From assembly GCA_965279655.1 (NCBI GenBank), contig OZ257255.1, forward strand, positions 1,178,001-1,242,000: DNA of 64,000 nucleotides, written 5' to 3'. The position numbers and the translations under genes are program-made. Each line of letters starts with the position of its first letter. Positions within the stretch are counted from its first letter, which is position 1. The stretch comes from SCTM01 sp965279655. GTDB taxonomy: Bacteria > Pseudomonadota > Alphaproteobacteria > Rhodospirillales > Rhodospirillaceae. Below, piece after piece: positions 33,612-41,611 of this stretch. The notes under the pieces were generated by a model that ran no database searches, had not been told where the DNA came from, and saw only the letters and a program-made list of their open reading frames with translations.

Positions 33612-34981
33612 CAGTCCTGCCCCGCAAAATGCATCGCCGCGCCATGCTGCGCGGCACCCTCGGCGGCGCCGCCGTCAGTGTCGGCCTTCCGTTCCTCGAC
33701 TGCGTGCTGAACGACAGCGGCACCGCGCTCGCGGCCACGGGCCAGACCCTGCCGGTGCGGTTTGGCACATGGTATTGGGGGATGGGGCACACCCCCGGCC
33801 ATTCGATCGTGGACAGGACGACGACCGGGAAGGGCATCGGCTTCTTGGAAGAGACCAAGGCCCTGAAGCCGCTCGAGGAATATCTGAACTTCTTCGGTGG
33901 CTTCGCCACGCCGCTCGACGGCCACTCGAACTACACACACTTCACAGGCTGGGTCGCGACCCGCACCGGCACGTCTCCCGCGCGCAATCAGGAAATCCCG
34001 GCGCCGACGCTCGACGTGTTGGTGAGCGATACCATCGGCAAGGGTACACGCTTCGAGAACATCAGCGTCACAAGCTCCGGCATGCCCAAGGCGAACTACA
34101 GCGCCCGCGGCACAGACAGCCGCGGCAACGCGGAAATCTCCGCCGTGGCGCTGTACCAGCGCATCTTCGGTACCGAGTTCGTCAATCCGAACAATGCCGA
34201 CTTCAAGCCGGATCCCAGGGTCATGCTCGAAAAGAGCGTGCTGTCTGGTGTGTCCGAGCAGAGCAAGGCCTACGTGAAGACGGTGGGCGCGGCCGACAAG
34301 GCACGCCTGGACGAATACTTCACCTCCGTACGCCAAGTCGAAACACAGCTCGCGCTGCAGCTTGAGAAGCCGGCGCGCAACGAGGCCTGCATCGTGCCGA
34401 AGAATCCGTCTGACTCGGACGTGAAGGACGAGCCGCGTGTCGCCCGCGACATGGATAACGTGCAGGGCACCCATCGGCAGATGTCGAAGCTGCTCGCCAT
34501 GGCGGTCGCCTGCAATCAGACCCGCGTCTTCAACATGGCGTTCACCGACGACTTCGCGAACGTGCGCCGCAACGGCGAGACCTACACGCACCATCTACTC
34601 ACCCACGAAGAGGTGATCGACCAGAAGCTCGGCTACCAGCCGCTGACGTTCTGGTTCAACCAGCAGTCCAGCAATGCCTGGGCGGAATTCCTCACGGAAT
34701 TCGCGAACCTGAAGGAAGGCTCAGGGACCTTGCTCGACAACTGCCTGATCTTCGCCTCCAGCGAAACCAACTACGCCCGCGTGCACACCATCGATGGCAT
34801 TCCGATTTGGCTCGCCGGCAAGGCCGGTGGCCGGGTGAAGACCGGCTATCACATCATCGGCGGCGCCGACCCGATTACCCGCGTCGGCTTCACGGCCATG
34901 CATGCCATGGGCGTGCCGATCGACAGCTGGGGCACCAAGTCGCTCCGCACCGGAAAGCTGATCAGCGACATTCTGGCCTAA
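33608..34981 (+). CDS. Cassette 1, gene C: Tat-exported DUF1552 protein
   Basis: 457 residues. A twin-arginine signal (HRRAMLRGTLGGAAVSVGL) leads into FLDCVLNDSGTALA. The rest follows the DUF1552 pattern: RFGTWYWGMGHTPGHSI, NYTHFTGWVATRTGT, DKARLDEYFTSVRQVETQL, and the histidine cluster ETYTHHLLTHEE at about residues 325-335. The family is named for an HxxSHH motif as I recall; all three copies here have HxxTHE instead. In planctomycetes and myxobacteria DUF1552 genes sit beside DUF1592-type genes, as here. Tat export suggests it folds with a cofactor or metal. Activity unknown. Start overlaps gene B by ATGA. Confidence 0.88.
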   Translation: MTVLPRKMHRRAMLRGTLGGAAVSVGLPFLDCVLNDSGTALAATGQTLPVRFGTWYWGMGHTPGHSIVDRTTTGKGIGFLEETKALKPLEEYLNFFGGFATPLDGHSNYTHFTGWVATRTGTSPARNQEIPAPTLDVLVSDTIGKGTRFENISVTSSGMPKANYSARGTDSRGNAEISAVALYQRIFGTEFVNPNNADFKPDPRVMLEKSVLSGVSEQSKAYVKTVGAADKARLDEYFTSVRQVETQLALQLEKPARNEACIVPKNPSDSDVKDEPRVARDMDNVQGTHRQMSKLLAMAVACNQTRVFNMAFTDDFANVRRNGETYTHHLLTHEEVIDQKLGYQPLTFWFNQQSSNAWAEFLTEFANLKEGSGTLLDNCLIFASSETNYARVHTIDGIPIWLAGKAGGRVKTGYHIIGGADPITRVGFTAMHAMGVPIDSWGTKSLRTGKLISDILA

Positions 34982-34993
34982 AGGAAACCCGCC

Positions 34994-36091
34994 ATGGTCA
35001 GCCGTTTTGGGATCGCAATCGCGGCCCTGTTGTTCGCGACGCCGACTTTTGCCGCGCCGGAGAGTCCGGCCGCCGTCTCGTTCAGCGCCCGAGGCGACGG
35101 CGAGATCATCACCAATACGGCGGGCATGACGCTCTACACCTTCGGCCGCGACTTGGAGCCGGGGAAATCCTTCTGCAACGGGCCGTGCGCGAAGTTGTGG
35201 CCACCGCTTCTCGCCGCGGCGGATGCGAAGGCCTCCGGTGATTGGACCTTGATCACGCGCGACGACGGCACCAAGCAGTGGGCGTTTCGCGGCGCGCCGC
35301 TGTACGCGTACAGCAAGGACCAGGCGCCGGGACACACCTACGGCGATGACCTGAACAAGCAATGGCACATCGCCTTCCGGCCGATGTTCACGCCGCCGGA
35401 AGTGTCCATTGTCAAAACGCTGAAAGGGCAAGTGCTCGCGAACGCGAAAGGCTTGAGCCTCTACACCTCCAAGGCCGACAAACCCGACCAGTCGAAGTGC
35501 GCGGAAGCCTGCACGCGCACCTGGATTCCGCTGGAAGCGCCGTGGGCAGCCATCAAGCGCGGCGATTGGTCCGTCGTGAAGCGCGAGGACGGCACGAAGC
35601 AATGGGCGTACCGCGGCCAGCCGCTCTACACCCATGCCGGCGATGCCCAAGCCAGCGCCACGAGCGGCGACGGCCTCGATCCGAAGTGGCAGGTGGCGGT
35701 GGTCGAGCCCCCGTCGCCGCTGCCGGGCTTCGTGAAGGTGACTCAGTCCGACGCGGGCGAGCTCTATACGGACGGGCGGGGCAGGACGCTCTACCAGCGC
35801 GAAGCCAAGCGCGCGCAAGGCTTGGGCTTCAGCGAGGCCGATCTGCAAAGCGACAACGTGCCGCGCGGTTTCCAGCCGGTGACGCCCGAGAACACGGAAG
35901 ACGCCAAGCCCGTGGGCAATTGGGCGTTGGTCGACAACGGCGGCAAGAAGCAGTGGGCCTATAAGGGATTGCCGCTGTACACGAACGTCAACGACATCGC
36001 CCCCGGCGACCTCAAGGGCGTGCGCGGCACGGACCGCAGCTTCTACACCATCATGCGCTCCGGCGAGCTCATGCAGGGCACGGGCCAGTAG
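34994..36091 (+). CDS. Cassette 1, gene D: secreted triple Yx(FWY)xxD-repeat protein
   Basis: 365 residues with signal peptide IAIAALLFATPTFA. Three tandem modules of about 100 residues follow the COG4315 'secreted repeat of unknown function' plan: a strand ending LYTFGRD, a CxxxC pair (CNGPC), PPL, then GDWTLITRDDGTKQWAFRGA and PLYAYSKDQAPG. Module 2 has LYTSKAD and CAEAC; module 3 has lost the cysteines. AAGGAAA lies 6 bases before the ATG, 12 bases after gene C. Periplasmic or surface-exposed. Redox or haem/electron-transfer roles have been suggested for this repeat type but are not proven. Confidence 0.85.
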   Translation: MVSRFGIAIAALLFATPTFAAPESPAAVSFSARGDGEIITNTAGMTLYTFGRDLEPGKSFCNGPCAKLWPPLLAAADAKASGDWTLITRDDGTKQWAFRGAPLYAYSKDQAPGHTYGDDLNKQWHIAFRPMFTPPEVSIVKTLKGQVLANAKGLSLYTSKADKPDQSKCAEACTRTWIPLEAPWAAIKRGDWSVVKREDGTKQWAYRGQPLYTHAGDAQASATSGDGLDPKWQVAVVEPPSPLPGFVKVTQSDAGELYTDGRGRTLYQREAKRAQGLGFSEADLQSDNVPRGFQPVTPENTEDAKPVGNWALVDNGGKKQWAYKGLPLYTNVNDIAPGDLKGVRGTDRSFYTIMRSGELMQGTGQ

Positions 36092-36100
36092 CGGCATATT

Positions 36101-36174
36101 CCAAGAGAACTGCACACACCGCGAGGTTTGACGGATTCCCGTGCGCACGGCATGCTGTCAGATTGTTCTCTTGG
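36101..36174. repeat. 10-bp perfect inverted repeat after cassette 1
   Basis: CCAAGAGAAC (36101-36110) and GTTCTCTTGG (36165-36174) are exact reverse complements separated by 54 bases. They lie in the 181-base gap between gene D of cassette 1 and the acyl-CoA dehydrogenase gene. No T-run follows. They may be paired regulator binding sites or the stem of a long hairpin. Confidence 0.55.
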
Positions 36175-36272
36175 ACGCACGCCGTGCCGCAATGCAGCCC
36201 CCTGAGCCCCGAAAATTCTACGCGTATTTACCGCGATAAAACGCGCGGGGGCGCGGACGGGAATTTGGCCCT

Positions 36273-37430
36273 GTGACCGAGTCGACCACTGCCGAGATCG
36301 AGGCCGCGATCGGCAAGGTCTGCGCCCGCTTCGATGACGCCTATTGGCGTGCGAAAGACGCCTCCGGCGACTTCCCCGAGGAATTCTATCGCGCCATCGC
36401 CGACGGCGGTTGGCTCGGCATCGCCATGCCCGAGGAATTCGGCGGCGCGGCGCGCGGCATGACCGACGCAGCGGCGATGATGCACGCCATCGCAGCGTCA
36501 GGCGCCGGCATGAGCGGCGCGTCTGCGGTGCATATCAACGTCTTCGGCTTACAGCCTGTCGTCGTCTACGGCACGGCCGCGCAGAAGAAGCGCTTTCTGC
36601 CGCCGATGATCGCGGGCAAGGAAAAGGTCTGCTTCGGCGTGACCGAACCGGATGCGGGCAGCGACACCAGCCGCATCACCACCTTCGCCGAGAGGTGCGG
36701 CGACACCTACGTCGTCAGCGGCCGCAAGATTTGGATCAGCACCGCGCAGGTGGCGGATCGCATCCTGTTGTTGGCGCGCACGACACCGAGGGACCAAGTG
36801 ACGCGCAAGACTGACGGCTTGAGCCTGTTCTACACCAAGCTCGACCGGACGAAGATCGAAGTCCGAGAGATCGCGAAAATGGGTCGCCACGCCGTTGACT
36901 CGAACATGCTGTTCATTGACGGACTCGAAGTCCCTGCGGACGATCTCATCGGCGTCGAGGGGCAGGGGTTCGCCCAGATCCTCCACGGCTTCAATCCCGA
37001 ACGTATCTTGATGGCCTCGGAAGCGGTCGGCCTCGGTCGCGCCGCGCTGCGCAAGGCAACGGCTTACGCGAAGGATCGCGAAGTGTTCGGCCGCCCGATT
37101 GGGCAAAACCAAGGCGTGCAGCATCCCCTCGCGAAGTGCTGGATGCAGCTCGAGGCCGCCGATCTGATGGTGAAGAAGGCCGCCGCGCTCTACGACGCCG
37201 GTCAGCCGTGCGGCGTGGAGGCGAACAGCGCGAAGTACCTCGGGGCCGAGGCTGCCTTCACGGCGTGCGAGACCGCCGTCATGACCCTCGGCGGCATGGG
37301 CTACGCCGCCGAGTACGATGTGGAGCGCTACTTGCGCGAGAGCTTGGTGACGCGCATCGCGCCGGTGAGCCCGAACCTGATCCTGAATTTCATCGCCGAG
37401 AAAGCGCTCGGCTTACCCAAATCCTACTGA
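36273..37430 (+). CDS. Acyl-CoA dehydrogenase
   Basis: 385 residues, the standard family length. It oxidises an acyl-CoA to the trans-2-enoyl-CoA with FAD, passing electrons to ETF. Family motifs: FGVTEPDAGSDTSRITT (FAD/substrate loop), KIWISTAQVADRILLLART, GFNPERILMASEAVGLGR and GGMGYAAEYDVERYLRES near the C-terminus. The start is a GTG. Cytoplasmic. It heads a plus-strand group with the PEP mutase/isocitrate lyase-family gene 7 bases downstream. The natural acyl-CoA (straight-chain, branched or aromatic) is not clear. Confidence 0.93.
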   Translation: MTESTTAEIEAAIGKVCARFDDAYWRAKDASGDFPEEFYRAIADGGWLGIAMPEEFGGAARGMTDAAAMMHAIAASGAGMSGASAVHINVFGLQPVVVYGTAAQKKRFLPPMIAGKEKVCFGVTEPDAGSDTSRITTFAERCGDTYVVSGRKIWISTAQVADRILLLARTTPRDQVTRKTDGLSLFYTKLDRTKIEVREIAKMGRHAVDSNMLFIDGLEVPADDLIGVEGQGFAQILHGFNPERILMASEAVGLGRAALRKATAYAKDREVFGRPIGQNQGVQHPLAKCWMQLEAADLMVKKAAALYDAGQPCGVEANSAKYLGAEAAFTACETAVMTLGGMGYAAEYDVERYLRESLVTRIAPVSPNLILNFIAEKALGLPKSY

Positions 37431-37437
37431 GGACGAC

Positions 37438-38304
37438 ATGAGAGCAACCACCCAATTCCGTCAGATGATGCGCGAACCCGGCATGATCATCGCGCCCGGC
37501 GTAGCGGAAGCGATGGGCGCCCGCGTTGTTCTTAGCCTGGGCTTCCGTGCGATCTACATGACCGGATCTGGATCCTCGGCGATCCGCCTTGGAATGCCCG
37601 ACATGGGGCTCATGACCATGGTCGAAATGGTCGACAACGCAGCGCGGATTGCCGAAGCGTCCGGCTTGCCTCTCATTGCCGACGCCGACGAGGGCTTTGG
37701 CGGCCCGCTGAATGTACGTCGCACGGTGCGTGCGTACGAGCGCGCCGGCGTCGCCGGTGTGCATCTGGAGGATCAGCAACTGCCGAAGCGCTGCGGTCAC
37801 CTCGCCGGGAAAACGCTCATCTCCGAAAAGGACATGTGTGCGAAGATCCGCGCGGCCTGCGACGCCCGTACCGATCCCGACTTCTTCCTGATCGCACGCA
37901 CCGATGCCGTGAGCGTCGAGGGTCTCGATCGCGCCCTTGAGCGGGCCTTGCGATACGAGGAAGCCGGCGCCGACATGATCTTCATCGAGGCGCCGAGTTC
38001 AGCCGCGGATGCCGCCCGCATTACGAAAACGTTGAAGGGGCCGGCGCTCTACTGCCAAGCGGCCGTCGGCAGCACGCCGCTACTGAGCGCCGCCGAGATT
38101 GAAAAACTCGGATTCAAGCTCGCGATCTACCCAAACTACGTCGTGCTGGCGATGCTGACCGCCGCAACCAGCCTCCTGAAGGAATTGAAGGATACCGGAT
38201 CGGTCGCTCAATCCGTCAAGCAGATGGCGAGCTTCGCTCAACTCTTCGACGTCCTTGGAATGAAGGAAGTGGAAGCCCTCAGCCAGCGTTACGCGGTGGA
38301 CTAG
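37438..38304 (+). CDS. Isocitrate lyase/PEP mutase superfamily enzyme
   Basis: 288 residues, (beta/alpha)8 barrel. Key family elements: GSGSSAIRLGMPDMGL, the magnesium-binding DADEGFG, VAGVHLEDQQLPKRCGH with the catalytic-loop KRCGH, and FLIARTDAVSVEG. The KRCGH cysteine marks lyases such as methylisocitrate lyase, 2,3-dimethylmalate lyase or oxaloacetate decarboxylase rather than PEP mutase. It would cleave a C-C bond of a 2-hydroxy- or 2-oxo-dicarboxylate, yielding pyruvate. It follows the acyl-CoA dehydrogenase closely, which fits branched-acid degradation. Exact substrate not determined. Confidence 0.88.
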   Translation: MRATTQFRQMMREPGMIIAPGVAEAMGARVVLSLGFRAIYMTGSGSSAIRLGMPDMGLMTMVEMVDNAARIAEASGLPLIADADEGFGGPLNVRRTVRAYERAGVAGVHLEDQQLPKRCGHLAGKTLISEKDMCAKIRAACDARTDPDFFLIARTDAVSVEGLDRALERALRYEEAGADMIFIEAPSSAADAARITKTLKGPALYCQAAVGSTPLLSAAEIEKLGFKLAIYPNYVVLAMLTAATSLLKELKDTGSVAQSVKQMASFAQLFDVLGMKEVEALSQRYAVD

Positions 38305-38305
38305 C

Positions 38306-38779
38306 TTAGCTTTTCGGAAAAGCCGTCGGCATCTTCGTGGCAATGCCAAGCTTCGCGCCGAGCGTCGGGTTGGCGTAGTAGATGATCATGTCGGCGATGT
38401 CCCGGCCGCGGAACCAGAAGAAGTTGCAGTTGTTCAGCTGCAGCTGTCCGGTCTCGGTGTAGCCCGAGCCAGGTTTGGGATCGAGGGTCGGGATGAAGGT
38501 GGCCGCGGCGGTGGCCTGGTCGAGATCGACGACGAAGTGATATTTGCCGAAGTGCACTTTGTAGTTTTGCCAGAGGTGCCCGTAGAACAGATCGAACGAC
38601 TGCTGCCCGGCCTTCGGGTTCTTGTGGAACACATTCACCGGATTGTCGCCATGGTAGATAGTCACCTTGGCATCGTCCGTGAAGCAACTCCACACACCTG
38701 CTCGGTCCTCGCGCATCACGCCGCCGAAGTAGTCATGCTCCATCCGTTGGACATAGTCGGTGCGAGTCAGCTGGGACAT
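38306..38779 (-). CDS. SnoaL/NTF2-like protein
   Basis: 157 residues. The start at 38779 has GGAGA 7 bases upstream; an in-frame ATG at 38821 lacks one. The alpha+beta cone fold is suggested by DYVQRMEHDYFGGVMREDRA, CFTDDAKVTIYHGDNPVN and KVHFGKYHFVVDLDQATAAA. Members include small isomerases, dehydratases and binding proteins with no shared motif. It is the only minus-strand gene inside this part of the island, converging on the lyase gene with a single base between the stops. Role unknown; an isomerase or dehydratase step in the local pathway is possible. Confidence 0.78.
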   Translation of the reverse strand: MSQLTRTDYVQRMEHDYFGGVMREDRAGVWSCFTDDAKVTIYHGDNPVNVFHKNPKAGQQSFDLFYGHLWQNYKVHFGKYHFVVDLDQATAAATFIPTLDPKPGSGYTETGQLQLNNCNFFWFRGRDIADMIIYYANPTLGAKLGIATKMPTAFPKS

Positions 38780-38869
38780 CCGGAAGTCTCCTGTGTTCCG
38801 CCCAGCATATCCGGTTTCCATTCGGGCAGGGGCACGTCATGATGATAGTTCACGATGCGAGAGGCTGAG

Positions 38870-39640
38870 ATGGACGGGGCGCAGGTTTCGGTACGCGAGC
38901 GGGTCTCCGCGGAAGAATGGGCCCTGCGGGTCGATCTCGCCGCCTGCTATCGCCTGGTCGCCCACTATGGCTGGGACGATCTGATTTTCACCCACCTCTC
39001 GGCCCGCGTGCCGGCGTCCGATCGCCACTACCTCATCAATCCCTACGGCCTTCTATTCGAGGAGGTCACGGCCTCCAACCTCGTGAAAATTGACGGCAGC
39101 GGCAAAGCCCTGATCGACGAGACCGGTCTCGGCTTCAACGACGGCGGCTTCGTGATCCACGGTGCGATCCACGAGGCGCGGAACGACGCCCACTGCATCG
39201 TCCATCTGCACACCCGAGAAGGCGTTGCGGTGTCGTGCCAGCCGGAGGGTCTGCTGCCGCTCCAACAAGGGGCCCTGATGCTGACCTACGATCTCGCGTA
39301 TCACAGCTACAACGGCATCGCGCATCTACGGGAGCGCGAAGACCTCGTGAAGGACATCGGCGCCGCCAACAACGTTATCCTGCGCAACCACGGACTTCTC
39401 ACAATGGGCCACACGGTCGCGGATGCCTTCGTGCGCATGTACTGGCTCCAGACCGCCTGCGCGATCCAATGCACGGCGCAGGCGCAAGCCGGTGGCCGAC
39501 CCATGTCGATCCCGCCGAAGGAGGCCCGCGACTGGGTCGAGGCCGAAGTGCGCCGCACCAACACCTTCAATTCCGCCGCTTTGGCTTGGCCAGCCCTGGT
39601 GCGCAAACTGGATCGCCTCGATCCGTCCTACCGGACCTAG
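38870..39640 (+). CDS. Class II aldolase/adducin-family protein
   Basis: 256 residues. GAGAGG lies 5 bases before the ATG at 38870; an ATG 15 bases upstream has no such site. Zinc-site motifs of the family are visible: CIVHLHTREGVAV (His-x-His) and LRNHGLLTMGHTVADAF (third histidine), plus DDLIFTHLSARVP at the N-terminus. Members are fuculose/ribulose phosphate aldolases, epimerases and decarboxylases; this one resembles the putative sugar-acid or hydroxy-acid aldolases found in catabolic clusters. Cytoplasmic. The MFS gene follows after 16 bases. Confidence 0.88.
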   Translation: MDGAQVSVRERVSAEEWALRVDLAACYRLVAHYGWDDLIFTHLSARVPASDRHYLINPYGLLFEEVTASNLVKIDGSGKALIDETGLGFNDGGFVIHGAIHEARNDAHCIVHLHTREGVAVSCQPEGLLPLQQGALMLTYDLAYHSYNGIAHLREREDLVKDIGAANNVILRNHGLLTMGHTVADAFVRMYWLQTACAIQCTAQAQAGGRPMSIPPKEARDWVEAEVRRTNTFNSAALAWPALVRKLDRLDPSYRT

Positions 39641-39656
39641 GGCGGGGTTGGGGGGA

Positions 39657-40967
39657 ATGACCGAGTCTCGCGCACCATCAGTCTATCCATGGATGGTCGT
39701 CTTCATTCTGCTGATCATCTACGCCTGCGCGTTCATCGATCGCCAGATTCTCAGCCTGCTCGCGCCGGCGATATCCAAGGACTTCAAGCTTTCGGATCTC
39801 CAAACCGGCCTGCTGCTCGGCCCGGCCTTCGCCATCGTGTTCGTATTCTCCGGAATGTACTTCGGCAAGATCGCCGATCAGGCCAACCGCAGCCGCATGA
39901 TCCGCTGGAGCCTCGCGGCATGGTCCGTGTGCACGGCTGCTTGCGGATTGTCACCGAGCTTTCCCTGGCTGTTCGCGATGCGCATGGGCGTGGGCATTGG
40001 TGAGGCAACGATCGCACCGGCCGGCGTGTCGCTGATCGGCGACGTGATGCCGCCGGCCCAGCGCACGCGCGGCCTCGCATTCTTCAACGCCGGCTCCAAC
40101 GTCGGCACGGCATCGTCCTATCTTATCGGCGCGGCGATCATTCCGGCAGCCCCGGTGCTTCTGCCTTTGGTGGGCGAGTTGCAGCCGTGGCAGGCGGCCT
40201 TCGTCTATGTCGGGCTGCCCGGCCTTCTCCTCGCCCTCGTGGCGCTGCTCGTGCGGGAACCGAAGCGATTCGAAAAAGTAGCGGACAATTCCGATCTCGC
40301 GCGGCGCTTCCTGCGTGAGCGCATCTCGCTCTTCGCGCCCCTGTTCGCCGGATCGACCGCCATCATCTGCATCGGTTACGGCACCGCCGCCTGGCTGCCG
40401 TCGTATCTGGGCCGAACGTACCAATGGTCCACGAGCCGCATTGGATTCACCGTCGGCGCTCAGAATCTCACGGTGATGATCGTGGCAACCATCATCGCGA
40501 CGTTTATCGTCGGCGCGTTCCGCAAACGCGGAAACGTCGATGCGGTCTTGCGCACCATGATCCTGTTCGCGGCACTGATCGTGCCGCCCGCGATCCTCAG
40601 TTGGCAGATGGGCGATGCCGATCTCTTCATGCTGCTCTACGCCTTGGAACTGTTCTGCCAGTCGAGCGTCCTCAATCTTGTCGGCGCGGCGATCTGCGAT
40701 GTCGCTCCAAACCAGTGGCGCGCGAAGCTTTATGCCATCTACCTCATGGTGAGCTCACTCGTCGGCCTTGGGCTAGGACCGCCGGTCATCGGCTTCCTGG
40801 CGCAGCACTTCTACGGCGGCAACCTCGGCGATGCGGTATCGACCTATAACGCCATCGTCGCCCCTTGCGGCATTGTCTTCCTGCTCATGGCGCGCAAGGC
40901 CTTCAAGGCTGGCGCGCTTGAAGCGAAGGTCTGGCAAGAAGGGCATCTTTCAGGGAAAGCGGCATGA
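39657..40967 (+). CDS. MFS transporter
   Basis: 436 residues, twelve hydrophobic segments. Motifs: FIDRQILSLLAPAISKDFKL, the loop GKIADQANRSRMI, MRMGVGIGEATIAPAG and the cytoplasmic loop before helix 7. The DRQ entry motif is typical of the spinster-like/ACS branch that carries organic anions in catabolic clusters. The ATG at 39657 follows a G-rich tract. It overlaps the GST gene by 4 bases, so it is part of the local operon and probably imports its substrate. Confidence 0.88.
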   Translation: MTESRAPSVYPWMVVFILLIIYACAFIDRQILSLLAPAISKDFKLSDLQTGLLLGPAFAIVFVFSGMYFGKIADQANRSRMIRWSLAAWSVCTAACGLSPSFPWLFAMRMGVGIGEATIAPAGVSLIGDVMPPAQRTRGLAFFNAGSNVGTASSYLIGAAIIPAAPVLLPLVGELQPWQAAFVYVGLPGLLLALVALLVREPKRFEKVADNSDLARRFLRERISLFAPLFAGSTAIICIGYGTAAWLPSYLGRTYQWSTSRIGFTVGAQNLTVMIVATIIATFIVGAFRKRGNVDAVLRTMILFAALIVPPAILSWQMGDADLFMLLYALELFCQSSVLNLVGAAICDVAPNQWRAKLYAIYLMVSSLVGLGLGPPVIGFLAQHFYGGNLGDAVSTYNAIVAPCGIVFLLMARKAFKAGALEAKVWQEGHLSGKAA

Positions 40968-41611
40968 AACTCGTGTTCACACCAAACCCGGAATACATCC
41001 ACAAGGTGCTCGTGGTCGCGCACGAAGCCGGGATCACGGACCGGCTCACCTTCGAGCGCACCCGGCCGTTCGCGGAAGACACCACGATCTGGAAGTTCAA
41101 CCCTTTCGGCAAGGTTCCGGTCCTGATCATGGACAATGGCGATCCATTGTTCGGCGGCCTGGTGATCTGCGAATACTTTGATTCGCTCTCGGTGACCGGC
41201 AAGTCGGTCTATCCCAAAGGGGAGGCGCGCTTCGCGGCGCTGCGTCAGATGATGCTCGGCGACGGCATGTTCGACGCCACCACGCTGCTGCGCGTCGAAG
41301 GCTGGCGCGACAAGGCCTTGTGGAACCGCGAATACATGCTGCGCGAGCGGCAGAAGATGATCAACGCGCTCGACCGCATGGAAATGGAAGTGCCCGAGTT
41401 CGAGAGCAAGCCATTCCACATCGGGCATATCTGCATGGTTGGCGGCTTGAGCTATCTCGACCTGCGCAATCCGATCCGGGAATATGCCCTCGAGCCCGGC
41501 GACAGCGATTTCGACTGGCGCGCCAAGCGCTCAAAGCTCAGCGCATGGTATGATGGAATCAAGGATCGCCCGTCGTTCAAGTACACAGTGCAATTGCCGG
41601 AAGCCAAATAG
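40964..41611 (+). CDS. Glutathione S-transferase-family protein
   Basis: 215 residues. N-terminal thioredoxin-like domain: MKLVFTPNPEYIHKVLVVAH, the cis-proline in NPFGKVPVLIMDNGDPLF and the glutathione-binding acidic end GGLVICEYFDS. All-helical C-terminal domain follows (LRERQKMINALDRME, FHIGHICMVGGLSYLDLR). Both neighbours overlap it (ATGA upstream, 1 base downstream), so it is firmly within the operon. In catabolic clusters such proteins cleave ethers, remove halogens or isomerise intermediates with glutathione; which applies here is unknown. Confidence 0.87.
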   Translation: MKLVFTPNPEYIHKVLVVAHEAGITDRLTFERTRPFAEDTTIWKFNPFGKVPVLIMDNGDPLFGGLVICEYFDSLSVTGKSVYPKGEARFAALRQMMLGDGMFDATTLLRVEGWRDKALWNREYMLRERQKMINALDRMEMEVPEFESKPFHIGHICMVGGLSYLDLRNPIREYALEPGDSDFDWRAKRSKLSAWYDGIKDRPSFKYTVQLPEAK

